From Bacilli bacterium (lineage in GTDB: Bacteria; Bacillota_I; Bacilli_A; ML615J-28; CAG-698), in the NCBI GenBank assembly GCA_023228385.1, contig JALOBF010000045.1:1-10083 (forward strand): a stretch of 10,083 nucleotides of DNA. Reading direction: 5' to 3'. Below are positions 1 to 6,937 of the stretch, one piece after another. The position numbers and the translations under genes were made by a program. Position 1 is the stretch's first letter. Each line of letters opens with the position of its first letter. The notes under the pieces are model-generated. The model worked only from the letters and a program-made list of their open reading frames with translations. It was not told the origin of the DNA and searched no databases.

Positions 1-587
1 GCTCTTGCCATTCGGTCATCCTCATTATGAATATAACCGTAATATGAGATGGTAGATTTTTTTTGAATCGCATATAAAATTCGCATTAACATTTCTGAAT
101 TGAATTCATCAAGTAAGGCAAATTGTGAAAGGGTATCAGCACCGTGAGCGGCGCCATGAGCCCAGCCCTTTTTATTAATATACCCGCGAACGTCAAAATC
201 ACTTTGATAGGAATCAATAACTTGATTAAAAATATCTTGCAATTCAGATAATGAAAAAATCGAATGTTTCCGATGAAAACTAATAACGGAGCCAATAATT
301 AACATTGAGAATGTTCGACTAAAGATACTATCATCAATCTTTTTCCCTTTAAGGGCAATATTGTTTAAACATATTTGTGCAATCGCTCTAACTTCATCCG
401 GTTTTAATAAATCATGACCGATAACATACTCAATATAAGGATAAACCAGATTGTCACGTAAAACCGGATCGGTGTCCCCGATGTACATCATAGCCTCTTT
501 GGTTAAAATGAACACTTCATCAAGATTAATCTCCTCATAATTGTTTCGGTATTCCCTTAATAATTCTTTGATTTCGTTTTTGTCCAT
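1..587 (-). CDS. DUF2785 family protein, partial (C-terminus beyond left edge)
   Basis: This is the N-terminal 195 codons of a gene reading leftward out of the window, open throughout from ATG at 587. I recognise the DUF2785 family from its motifs: DPVLRD (residues 40-45), DSIFSRTFS (86-94), and above all RGYINKKGWAHGAAHGAD (134-151). The GWAH..AHGAD core carries two histidines and an aspartate that look like a conserved site. Family members are about 270-290 residues, so roughly a third is missing. The protein is predicted soluble and alpha-helical, with no signal peptide or membrane segment. The biochemical function of the family is not known to me. The start is the only in-frame ATG after the upstream promoter (623-651). 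Its Shine-Dalgarno is weak (GGGA about 11 nt upstream). The gene is divergent from the aldolase gene. The short open frame at 86-295 on the same strand is only its shadow. Confidence 0.85.
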   Translation of the reverse strand, partial: MDKNEIKELLREYRNNYEEINLDEVFILTKEAMMYIGDTDPVLRDNLVYPYIEYVIGHDLLKPDEVRAIAQICLNNIALKGKKIDDSIFSRTFSMLIIGSVISFHRKHSIFSLSELQDIFNQVIDSYQSDFDVRGYINKKGWAHGAAHGADTLSQFALLDEFNSEMLMRILYAIQKKSTISYYGYIHNEDDRMAR

Positions 588-622
588 AACAACTCTGTCC
601 CAATCAATATTATTATATTTAT

Positions 623-651
623 ATTATACAATATTTGGTTAATAATTACAA
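623..651 (-). promoter_or_regulatory. Promoter of the DUF2785 gene
   Basis: On the minus strand a -35-like TTGTAA (646-651) is separated by exactly 17 bp from a perfect -10 TATAAT (623-628). This places the start of transcription near 616, about 30 nt before the ATG at 587. It does not overlap the plus-strand promoter of the aldolase in the same 189-bp divergent spacer. The stretch between the two promoters (652-716) is AT-rich and shows nothing else I can name. Confidence 0.6.
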
Positions 652-716
652 GAAAAATCATTAAAAATTCATAATAACCCAGAAATACTCATTTTATAAA
701 AACCTCTTTTTTTCTA

Positions 717-745
717 TTCACAAGTAAATCATTATCTGTTATAAT
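717..745 (+). promoter_or_regulatory. Promoter of the threonine aldolase gene
   Basis: TTCACA (717-722, one mismatch to TTGACA), a 17-bp spacer, then a perfect TATAAT (740-745). Transcription would start near 752, giving a leader of only about 25 nt that contains the AAAAGGA Shine-Dalgarno at 761-767. No operator or riboswitch is visible, so expression looks constitutive. Confidence 0.65.
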
Positions 746-776
746 TATTATAATAAAAATAAAAGGATTGATAACA

Positions 777-1808
777 ATGATTAGTTTTTTGAACGATTAT
801 AGCCAAACCGCTCATCAAGAAATACTGAATCGCTTAATTTCGCCCGGATATCAATCATATCCGGGATACGGTTTAGATGACCGCTCGCATTATGCAGCAA
901 AATTAATCAAACAACAACTGGGATGCGATGCCGACATCCATTTTATGATTGGCGGTACCTCATGCAATAAAACCGTTATTGCTCACGCTTTAAAACCTTA
1001 TGAATCGGTAATTGCCGTTACCACCGGACATATCAATGTTCATGAAACGGGTGCAATTGAAGCAAGCGGTCATAAAATTAATTTAGTAAATGGATTGGAA
1101 GGTAAAATTACCGCTGAAAAAATCCAAGAAGTTTTATCCTGTCATATTGATGAACATATGGTTGTTCCTAAAATGGTTTATATATCAAATTCAACCGAAA
1201 CCGGAACTATTTATTCAAAATCTGAACTGGCGTCTATTTCAAAAATTTGCAAACAAAATAATCTTTATCTTTATCTTGATGGGGCAAGACTGGGAGTCGC
1301 CCTTACCGCTGATAATAACGATCTCTCATTAAATGATATCGCCGCTTTAACCGATGTCTTTTATATCGGAGGCACCAAAAACGGGGCCTTACTCGGCGAA
1401 GCCGCAGTTATTGTCAATGAAAAATTAAAAAAAGGGTTTCGTCACTCAATAAAGCAAAACGGAGGGCTGTTAGCAAAAGGATTTATAATCGGCCTTCAGT
1501 TTGAAGCACTCTTTACCGATAATCTTTTCTTCCGACTGGCCGCAAAAGCCAATCAAACCGCAAAATTATTGCGCAACGGATTAATTGCCCGCAAAATCAA
1601 TTTAACCTATCCGGCACCGACCAATCAAATATTCGCTGCCTTTTCCGATGATATTGTTAAAGGACTAAGTAAAAAATATTTGTTTGAACAATGGGAAAAA
1701 CTAAACGGACAAACCGTTATCCGTTTAGTAACTTCCTGGGCAACCGAAAGTGAAGATATTGCCTCTTTTTTATCCGATTTAGATGAAATGCAAAAACAAA
1801 AAAGATAA
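777..1808 (+). CDS. Low-specificity threonine aldolase / beta-eliminating lyase family PLP enzyme
   Basis: A 343-residue protein of the threonine aldolase family (PLP fold type I, cytoplasmic). Family members cleave L-threonine or L-allo-threonine to glycine and acetaldehyde. The length is normal for the family. Visible motifs are GGTSCN (59-64) near the cofactor phosphate, the HINVHETGA segment (85-93) with the ring-stacking histidine, LDGARLG (167-173) whose Asp and Arg contact the cofactor, and GGTKNGALLGEA (198-209) with Lys201 as the expected Schiff-base lysine. I chose ATG at 777 because AAAAGGA (761-767) ends 9 nt before it. An in-frame TTG at 768 abuts that Shine-Dalgarno and is too close to be used. 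The gene is transcribed alone from its own promoter and ends in a terminator overlapping its stop codon. Substrate stereospecificity cannot be read from sequence, and a related beta-eliminating lyase is the main alternative. Confidence 0.88.
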   Translation: MISFLNDYSQTAHQEILNRLISPGYQSYPGYGLDDRSHYAAKLIKQQLGCDADIHFMIGGTSCNKTVIAHALKPYESVIAVTTGHINVHETGAIEASGHKINLVNGLEGKITAEKIQEVLSCHIDEHMVVPKMVYISNSTETGTIYSKSELASISKICKQNNLYLYLDGARLGVALTADNNDLSLNDIAALTDVFYIGGTKNGALLGEAAVIVNEKLKKGFRHSIKQNGGLLAKGFIIGLQFEALFTDNLFFRLAAKANQTAKLLRNGLIARKINLTYPAPTNQIFAAFSDDIVKGLSKKYLFEQWEKLNGQTVIRLVTSWATESEDIASFLSDLDEMQKQKR

Positions 1809-1835
1809 GGTTTAGTAACAATACCTTATCTTTTT
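1799..1835. terminator. Bidirectional intrinsic terminator
   Basis: A perfect 12-bp inverted repeat, AAAAAGATAAGG (1799-1810) and CCTTATCTTTTT (1824-1835), with a 13-nt loop. It overlaps the last codons and TAA stop of the aldolase gene. The T-run at the 3' arm serves the plus strand. The A-run at 1798-1803 gives a T-run on the minus strand, so the same hairpin can stop the converging transcript from the nnr side. Confidence 0.85.
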
Positions 1836-1845
1836 ATATCCAATC

Positions 1846-2003
1846 CTAACCGGTCATCAGTTCATGCATTGAATCTAATGATTTTTCAAAAAGAGAATAA
1901 CAGTATCCCATTTCAACAAAACCCGATTTAATAAAAAACTATTATGTACATGTGGCGTTAATTGGATAATATTTTTCCCCCGAATTCGGACAATGGTTCT
2001 ATT
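1846..2003 (-). pseudogene. Remnant of an acetyltransferase-like (GNAT?) gene C-terminus
   Basis: Directly after the nnr stop codon, in the same frame, 22 sense codons run TIVRIRGKNIIQLTPHVHNS and then hit a stop. Restoring one base at a homopolymer T-run (1933-1938) continues into a 30-codon open stretch, FFIKSGFVEMG...FEKSLD, ending at TAG (1846-1848). The joined text has the look of a GNAT C-terminal half: a beta strand with L.T, then N.FF.KSGF, where the family has FYEKLGF. There is no start codon or N-terminal half, so this is at most a 5'-truncated, frameshifted relic. The GNAT assignment rests on the short FIKSGF-type motif and is tentative. The rest of the nnr-aldolase gap holds only the terminator. 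Confidence 0.4.
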
Positions 2004-3518
2004 TTATCCTTTTATGCTAATCTTTAATATTTCATTCGGAAGACAGTTAATAATGTCAGAAGCAATCATGCCGTGTTCACCATAGATTTTCCGAGCAGCA
2101 TAACCGGCCAGAGAATGAAAAACAACGCCTAATTTACAAGCCTCAGTTATTGAATAATCTTGGGCAAGAAAACCGGTTATGATTCCCGCTAAAACATCGC
2201 CGCTTCCGGCGGTTGCCATTCCCGGATTGGGTCTTCGATGAAAATATATTGCATCCTTATTTGCAATTATTGTAGTCGGCCCTTTAAGAACAACTTGAAA
2301 ACGGTATTTTTCAACCAGCCGTTCAACTATTCCTAAAGGATCATTGTTAATTTCCGAAACAGATAAATCAACCAGGTTTGCCAGTTCACCGCTATGCGGT
2401 GTGAGAATAACCTTTTCATCCGCTAGCGCTAAATATTTTTTAAAATAATAAAGACCGTCGGCATCAATAACAAGAGGTATCGATAATGATAGCAGTTGCT
2501 TAAGATACCGGTAATTAATATTATCCGTTTTTCCCAAACCCATGCCGAAAGCAACAGCCTGAGCATTAACCGTAATGTTTTTTATAGCTTTGGATCGATA
2601 AGCATTAACCATAATCTCAGGGTTATAATTCGCAAAATAACGGCGGTATTTATGATTAATCGCCAATACGGATATTCCGGCACCCGAGCGCAGTAACGCC
2701 AATGCCGCAAGAAGCGGCGCTCCGGTCATGCCCGCGCTGCCACCAAAAATAACTCCTTTGCCGTAATTATATTTATGGGTATTTTTAAGCCGGGGCTTAA
2801 TGATACCGGCAAGATGATAAGAGGTTAATAGATAACGAGTCGGTTGCTGAGGCGGTCGTCTGATTCCGATATTAAGTACGATTGGTGTCCCCTGATAATC
2901 ACAGGAGTCATTAAGCAGATTACCGGTTTTATAATTTTGAATAATTAATGTATAATTGGCTTTAACAGCAACTCCCATCACTATACCGTTATTACCGTTT
3001 ATCCCCGAAGGAATATCGATACTGAAAACCGTCGCCGAACTATTGTTAACAGCCATAATAATATCATAATATAAACCTTCGATATTGCGATTAAGACCAA
3101 TTCCAAAAATAGCATCGACGATAAAACGGGATTCTTGGATGGCGGCTTGAGCCTTTTTTAGATTATTCGCGTTTACATCTTCTATATCCGCAGTAATTGA
3201 AAGAAGGCATTTTAAACTCTCACCGGCACTCTCAGACATATTGTTACTATCACCAAGAACCAAAACCTTTACTGAATACCCGTTTTTAATTAAATGCTGA
3301 GCTAATACCAAGCCGTCTCCGCCGTTGTTGCCGCAACCACAAATAATCAGGATACAATCTTTACGGTTGACCAGGCGTTTATCATGGAGAAATCGATATA
3401 TTTTATTGCCGGCTCTTTCCATAAAATCCAATGAAGAAATGCCAAAATGATTATATGTATAACGCTCGGCTTCTTTCATTTCGGTCACAGTCACAACTTC
3501 ATTATAGATATTTTTCAT
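2004..3518 (-). CDS. nnr: Bifunctional NAD(P)H-hydrate epimerase / ADP-dependent (S)-NAD(P)H-hydrate dehydratase
   Basis: A 504-residue metabolite-repair enzyme that restores damaged NAD(P)H hydrates. The N-terminal YjeF_N epimerase domain (about 1-220) equilibrates the R and S epimers. The C-terminal ribokinase-like dehydratase domain (about 240-500) removes water from the S form using ADP. Epimerase motifs are GCGNNGGDG (61-69), DAIFGIGL (135-142) and SIDIPSGINGNNG (166-178). Dehydratase motifs are KGVIFGGSAGMTGAP (254-268), DADGL (352-356), TPHSGE (373-378) and NPGMATAGSGDVLAG (431-445), with the catalytic Asp at 441. Length and domain order match E. coli Nnr (YjeF). I chose ATG at 3518, preceded by AGGAG (3524-3528). 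A start at 3584 would lie inside the upstream ABC-F gene and lacks a ribosome site. The gene sits 19 nt behind the ABC-F gene and is probably cotranscribed with it. Confidence 0.93.
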   Translation of the reverse strand: MKNIYNEVVTVTEMKEAERYTYNHFGISSLDFMERAGNKIYRFLHDKRLVNRKDCILIICGCGNNGGDGLVLAQHLIKNGYSVKVLVLGDSNNMSESAGESLKCLLSITADIEDVNANNLKKAQAAIQESRFIVDAIFGIGLNRNIEGLYYDIIMAVNNSSATVFSIDIPSGINGNNGIVMGVAVKANYTLIIQNYKTGNLLNDSCDYQGTPIVLNIGIRRPPQQPTRYLLTSYHLAGIIKPRLKNTHKYNYGKGVIFGGSAGMTGAPLLAALALLRSGAGISVLAINHKYRRYFANYNPEIMVNAYRSKAIKNITVNAQAVAFGMGLGKTDNINYRYLKQLLSLSIPLVIDADGLYYFKKYLALADEKVILTPHSGELANLVDLSVSEINNDPLGIVERLVEKYRFQVVLKGPTTIIANKDAIYFHRRPNPGMATAGSGDVLAGIITGFLAQDYSITEACKLGVVFHSLAGYAARKIYGEHGMIASDIINCLPNEILKISIKG

Positions 3519-3537
3519 GATAACTCCTAAGTTTATC

Positions 3538-5001
3538 TTATAGATATATTTTTTTTGTAGCAATTCTATCGACAAATGCCGCATCGTGTTCTACAAACAC
3601 CACCGTCGCCTGACAGGATAACAGTAAATCCTCGATTTGGATGCGTGAAAAAACATCAATATAATTCAGAGGTTCATCCCAAATATATAGATGAGCCTGT
3701 TGGCAAAGACTCCGGGCAATCAGTACTTTCTTCTTCTGCCCACTACTGAAATTTTTAATATCATTAACAAAATGATCGCGGGTAAAATCCAGTTTTCTTA
3801 ATATAGCCTTAAAAAGACTTTCGTTAATCTGATATGTATCGGCATAATCGCTTAAATTCCCGGTTAAATCAGCCGTAGACTGTGGGACATAAGAAATAAT
3901 CAGATTGGATCCTTTCCGGAAATATCCCTGATAAACTGTCGTTGTCTCAACGATTAATTTTAATAAGGTGCTTTTCCCGGAACCGTTATTCCCGATAATA
4001 GCAACCCGGTCCCCTTGATTAATTGAGAAAGTAAGTTCCGGACCGACCTGTTTCATTCCGTAATACATCGTAACGCCATTAAAATCAACCAATCTAGGAG
4101 AATGATATGATAACGGCAACAATTTTAATTCGTCCTGCGTTTCGATGTCTTTAAGCAATGCCGTTTTCTCAGCAATAGTTTGAGTAACCCGTGCTTCTAT
4201 TGTTTTGGACCGTTTCATCATTTTTGCCGCTTTATGACCGATATATCCCTTATCGCCTTTTGAACCGATTTTTGTTTTTTCAACTAAATAAGACCATTTC
4301 GAGGTTCTTTGGGCAGCCTGATTTAATCTTTTTATTTCTTGTTGCAGCCGTTTATTTTCTTGTATTTCATAATTATCTTGCAATTGTTTATTATAATACC
4401 AACGGGAAAAATCACCTTTTTGCACTTCAATATTAGCTTTATTTATCGAAAGAATATGATCGACGCAACAATCAAGAAAGTGGCGGTCATGAGAAACTAA
4501 AATAAAACCTTTTTTCGTTGTAAGATAATCAGCGACAACTTGACGGGATTTAAAATCCAGATGATTAGTCGGCTCATCGATCAATAGAAAACGATGCTCT
4601 TTTAAGAACAAACTCGCAAGCAATATTTTTGTTCTTTCTCCTTCGCTTAAGGTGTTAAAACTACGGTTTAATACTTCCGAGTCAACCTCCAGTTTATTAA
4701 GTTCACAAACTAACTGCCAGTCCTGAAGATAACCTACGATATCAGCAGCGATATCAACGGTTTTTGGATTGCTGTCTTTTATCAAAAACGGAAAGTATTC
4801 ATAGTCCAGCGGCGAGTTAATTGTTCCTTGATAGGGGTATTTCTCCATCAATAAATTTAAAAAAGTGGTTTTCCCCCGGCCGTTACGACCGATAAAGCCC
4901 AGTTTCCAATCAGTATCAATTTGAAAAGAAACATTTTTAAAAATATCAAGATAACTTCCGGGATAACTGAAAGTGAGATTATTAACCTTTATTTGTGCCA
5001 T
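3538..5001 (-). CDS. ABC-F ATPase, Lsa-type ribosomal protection protein
   Basis: A 487-residue soluble protein with two ABC ATPase domains and no membrane segments. Domain 1 has GRNGRGKT (38-45), LSEGE (118-122) and IDEPTNH (141-147). Domain 2 has GNNGSGKS (337-344), FSSGQ (418-422) and WDEPLNYID (441-449). The charged interdomain linker (about 195-300) includes AAQRTSKWS and GYIGHKAAKMMKRSK. That linker wording and the DEPLNYID Walker B are typical of the Lsa/Vga antibiotic-resistance branch rather than EttA or Uup, and Lsa(A) has a similar length (about 498). Members bind the ribosomal E site and dislodge lincosamides, streptogramin A and pleuromutilins. The actual resistance spectrum here is inference. 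GGAGG (5011-5015) precedes the ATG by 9 nt. The upstream leader holds an attenuator of the kind known for antibiotic-inducible ABC-F genes, which strengthens the resistance reading. Confidence 0.9.
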   Translation of the reverse strand: MAQIKVNNLTFSYPGSYLDIFKNVSFQIDTDWKLGFIGRNGRGKTTFLNLLMEKYPYQGTINSPLDYEYFPFLIKDSNPKTVDIAADIVGYLQDWQLVCELNKLEVDSEVLNRSFNTLSEGERTKILLASLFLKEHRFLLIDEPTNHLDFKSRQVVADYLTTKKGFILVSHDRHFLDCCVDHILSINKANIEVQKGDFSRWYYNKQLQDNYEIQENKRLQQEIKRLNQAAQRTSKWSYLVEKTKIGSKGDKGYIGHKAAKMMKRSKTIEARVTQTIAEKTALLKDIETQDELKLLPLSYHSPRLVDFNGVTMYYGMKQVGPELTFSINQGDRVAIIGNNGSGKSTLLKLIVETTTVYQGYFRKGSNLIISYVPQSTADLTGNLSDYADTYQINESLFKAILRKLDFTRDHFVNDIKNFSSGQKKKVLIARSLCQQAHLYIWDEPLNYIDVFSRIQIEDLLLSCQATVVFVEHDAAFVDRIATKKIYL

Positions 5002-5026
5002 GATTTCTTACCTCCGAGTAAAATAT

Positions 5027-5061
5027 AAAAAAAGTCACAAGAAAGAATGTCTCGTGACCTT
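5027..5061 (-). terminator. Attenuator terminator in the ABC-F leader
   Basis: On the minus strand GTCACGAG (5051-5058) pairs with CTTGTGAC (5034-5041) around a 9-nt loop. Three weaker pairs (AAG with TTT) extend the base, and a run of seven T (5027-5033) follows. The run ends 25 nt before the ABC-F start codon, so it stops leader transcripts and not a preceding gene. Its loop and 3' arm (5038-5047, TTCTTTCTTG) are exactly complementary to an upstream segment at 5101-5110, which can therefore dissolve it. Confidence 0.85.
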
Positions 5062-5100
5062 AGATCAATTCGTTAGCATAACGTGATATAAACAAAACCG

Positions 5101-5182
5101 TTCTTTCTTGCTTTGGCATAACTAAACACGGCTGTCTAACAACCATTCATTTGGTTATGCGGTTATTATTAAAAGCAAGAAA
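5101..5182 (-). promoter_or_regulatory. Anti-antiterminator / antiterminator switch of the ABC-F leader
   Basis: Segment 1, TTTCTTGCTTT (5172-5182), begins on the base after the mini-ORF stop. Segment 2, AAAGCAAGAAAGAA (5101-5114), is perfectly complementary over 11 bp to segment 1. Its last ten bases, CAAGAAAGAA, are perfectly complementary to segment 3 in the terminator (5038-5047). The 1:2 and 2:3 pairings are mutually exclusive. Between 1 and 2, GCATAAC (5154-5160) and GTTATGC (5116-5122) form a supporting stem. With segment 1 free, 1:2 forms and the terminator folds. With a ribosome parked on the mini-ORF covering segment 1, 2:3 forms and transcription proceeds. Confidence 0.8.
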
Positions 5183-5191
5183 TCAGTTCAT
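5183..5191 (-). CDS. Two-residue leader ORF (Met-Asn-stop) of the ABC-F attenuator
   Basis: ATG AAC TGA on the minus strand, preceded at an ideal 8-nt spacing by GGGAG (5200-5204). It lies at the very 5' end of the predicted transcript. Initiation would place a ribosome over its stop codon and physically over the first switch segment, which starts on the next base. Very short upstream ORFs are established in leaders of antibiotic-inducible ABC-F genes such as Listeria lmo0919. The peptide itself is unlikely to matter; occupancy of the site by a drug-bound ribosome is the probable signal. Confidence 0.65.
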   Translation of the reverse strand: MN

Positions 5192-5213
5192 CTTATAATC
5201 TCCCGGATAAGTT

Positions 5214-5242
5214 ATTATAACACCAAAAACAGCGGATATCAA
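5214..5242 (-). promoter_or_regulatory. Promoter of the ABC-F leader / nnr operon
   Basis: TTGATA (5237-5242), a 17-bp spacer and a perfect TATAAT (5214-5219) on the minus strand. Transcription would begin near 5207, a few bases before the mini-ORF Shine-Dalgarno. The -35 lies about 25 bp downstream of the proS stop codon. I see no convincing terminator after proS, so some proS readthrough may also enter this leader and meet the attenuator. Confidence 0.75.
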
Positions 5243-5266
5243 TGTTATTTTGGATATTGTGGTTCA

Positions 5267-6691
5267 TTAATATTGGATACCCCACACCACCGCATATTTT
5301 GCTTCGGCGCCACAGGCAACACATTTACCGGTTATCGGTGATGTGTTTTCCAAAATACAGCGTGATTTCAGACCGCCGATTGTTTTCATCGCATCTTCAC
5401 ATTCATATTTTCCACACCAATCACCTTTAATAAAACCGGCTTGTTTATTCATAATCTTTTCAACATCAGACATGTTTTCAGCCGTAAAAGTTAACTGTTC
5501 CATACGGGCCTTAGCTTTTTGATAGAGATTTTGATGGATGTCTTTTTGTAAGTTTTTAATATAAGCGATTAAATCAATATCCTTATCGACCTGGATTTTT
5601 TCTCTGGTATCGCGCCGGGAAATTGTGATTTTATTTTTCTTTAAATCACGCAAGCCAATTTCAATCCGTAATGGAATGCCATTGACCTCTGACTGAGCAA
5701 ATTTATAACCGGCTGATTTTTCCGCACGGTCAATATAACAGGTTATCCCGGCGTCGTTAAGAAGATTATTTATTTCCACCATTTTATTTTCAACAGCCTT
5801 ATCATCGCCAATGCCGACAATTACCGCTTTAATCGGAGCGATGTACGGCGGAAGCACCAAACCGTTATCATCGCCATGAACCATAATAATCGCGCCGATA
5901 ACCCGGTTTGACATTCCCCAGGATGTTTGATAAGCATATTCCATTTCATGATTAATATTTAAAAATCTTATATTATAAGCTTCGGAAAATCTTTGACCAA
6001 AGTAATGGCTTGTTCCCGATTGAAGAGAAACGCCGTTATACATTAATGCTTCGATGGTTAAGGTATATTCCGCACCGGCAAATTTCTCCGATTCAGTTTT
6101 CCTTCCCCATAAAACCGGAATGGCAAGAACATCTTCAAAAAAAGATTTATAAATATGAATTATATCATATGTTTCTTTTTCCGCTTCCGCAGCTGAGGCA
6201 TGTACGGTATGACCCTCTTGCCAAAAAAACTCACGGCTGCGTAAAAAAGGTCTGGTTTCCTTTTCCCAGCGCATAACGCTGCACCACTGATTATACTTTA
6301 GCGGTAAGTCTTTATGCGTTTGCACCGCTTGACTATAATAATCGCTGAACAATGTTTCGCTGGTCGGCCGGATACATAATCTTTCTTTCAATTCAGTCTG
6401 GCCGCCGATTGTAACCCAAGCTACTTCAGGAGCAAATCCCTTTACCAACTCCTTTTCTTTATTCATTAAATTTTCGGGAATCAAAAGCGGCATCGCTACA
6501 TTTTGATGACCCGTTGCTTTTAGAATACCTCCAAGTTTATTTTGTACTTCTTCCCAAATCGCATAACCGTTCGGCTCCATAATAATACAACCTTTTACAT
6601 TGGAATAAGCAGCAAGACGCGCTCCTCTTACAACATCGGTATACCATTGGGCGAAATCTAGATCGCGACCGATTATTGCTTTGTTTTTCAT
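5267..6691 (-). CDS. proS: Prolyl-tRNA synthetase, archaeal/eukaryotic-type (ProS type 3)
   Basis: A 474-residue class IIa synthetase that charges tRNA-Pro in the cytoplasm. It lacks the editing insertion domain of the longer bacterial type. Motifs are MPLLIPE (67-73) of the motif 1 region, RPTSET (108-113), motif 2 at RWEKETRPFLRSREFFWQEG (141-160), and motif 3 within SNRVIGAIIMVHGDDNG (261-277). The anticodon-binding domain spans about 285-385. A C-terminal zinc domain has Cys426, Cys431, Cys457 and Cys460. The chain ends in Tyr474, matching the family feature (seen in Thermus ProRS) of a terminal tyrosine reaching the active site. The ATG at 6691 follows AAGAGGG (6701-6707) at a normal distance. 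The leader is long, with its own promoter and an internal terminator. Length and key residues are intact, so the gene is certainly functional. Confidence 0.96.
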   Translation of the reverse strand: MKNKAIIGRDLDFAQWYTDVVRGARLAAYSNVKGCIIMEPNGYAIWEEVQNKLGGILKATGHQNVAMPLLIPENLMNKEKELVKGFAPEVAWVTIGGQTELKERLCIRPTSETLFSDYYSQAVQTHKDLPLKYNQWCSVMRWEKETRPFLRSREFFWQEGHTVHASAAEAEKETYDIIHIYKSFFEDVLAIPVLWGRKTESEKFAGAEYTLTIEALMYNGVSLQSGTSHYFGQRFSEAYNIRFLNINHEMEYAYQTSWGMSNRVIGAIIMVHGDDNGLVLPPYIAPIKAVIVGIGDDKAVENKMVEINNLLNDAGITCYIDRAEKSAGYKFAQSEVNGIPLRIEIGLRDLKKNKITISRRDTREKIQVDKDIDLIAYIKNLQKDIHQNLYQKAKARMEQLTFTAENMSDVEKIMNKQAGFIKGDWCGKYECEDAMKTIGGLKSRCILENTSPITGKCVACGAEAKYAVVWGIQY

Positions 6692-6725
6692 AATATCTAA
6701 CCCTCTTTATAAATTTTTTAAGAAA

Positions 6726-6786
6726 GATACTCCTTACGGGGTATCCCCCTCTACCAACCGTGCATGCCTTAACAACGCACACGGTT
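6726..6786 (-). other. Degenerate group II intron domain V/VI-like hairpins
   Basis: On the minus strand AACCGTGT and GCACGGTT pair over 8 bp (6756-6786). The spacing of internal bases resembles group II intron domain V, including the CCGTGTGCG...GCACGGTT wording and a two-base AU step. It is followed, as in real introns, by GGTAGAGGGGG and a second hairpin, GATACCCC-GTAA-GGAGTATC (6726-6745), in the place of domain VI. The copy looks dead: the catalytic AGC triad position reads AAC, the GNRA loop of domain V is gone, and no branch-point adenosine is obvious in the lower stem. I found no reverse transcriptase text nearby. It could instead be a structure of the proS leader itself. Confidence 0.45.
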
Positions 6787-6797
6787 TTATTTTATAA

Positions 6798-6929
6798 TCA
6801 AGAACTGGCACACTCCAAGACTTTGACATCTAACCCAGGTTTAGGAATATCCCATTCTTTATTAACTTTATTATAGAATTGTCCCCGCGCAAGACTTTTA
6901 GTTGGTTTCTTCGGTTGAACCGATCGGGA
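6798..6929 (-). pseudogene. Unrecognised 43-codon open stretch without a start codon
   Basis: Between an in-frame TAA (6930-6932) and TGA (6798-6800) lies a 43-codon open frame containing QFYNKVNKEWDIPKPGLDVK and ending ECASS. Codon choice looks protein-like, but there is no ATG, GTG or TTG start and no ribosome site. It ends 12 bases before the domain V-like hairpin, where an intron or mobile-element protein would end. I do not recognise the residues. It may be a gene tail left by decay, or chance openness in a structured RNA. Confidence 0.2.
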
Positions 6930-6937
6930 TTATATTT

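Noticed and set aside
768..776. TTG at 768 as the start of the threonine aldolase
   Set aside because: It directly abuts the AAAAGGA Shine-Dalgarno with no spacer. ATG at 777 has a 9-nt spacing and matches the normal family N-terminus.
3519..3584. A 22-residue longer N-terminus for nnr starting at 3584
   Set aside because: It would overlap the end of the ABC-F coding sequence and has no ribosome site. ATG at 3518 is preceded by AGGAG and begins just before the YjeF_N domain.
6537..6782. 81-codon open frame over the proS start region
   Set aside because: It begins at a GTG inside the domain V-like hairpin with no ribosome site and overlaps proS in another frame, so it is a shadow.
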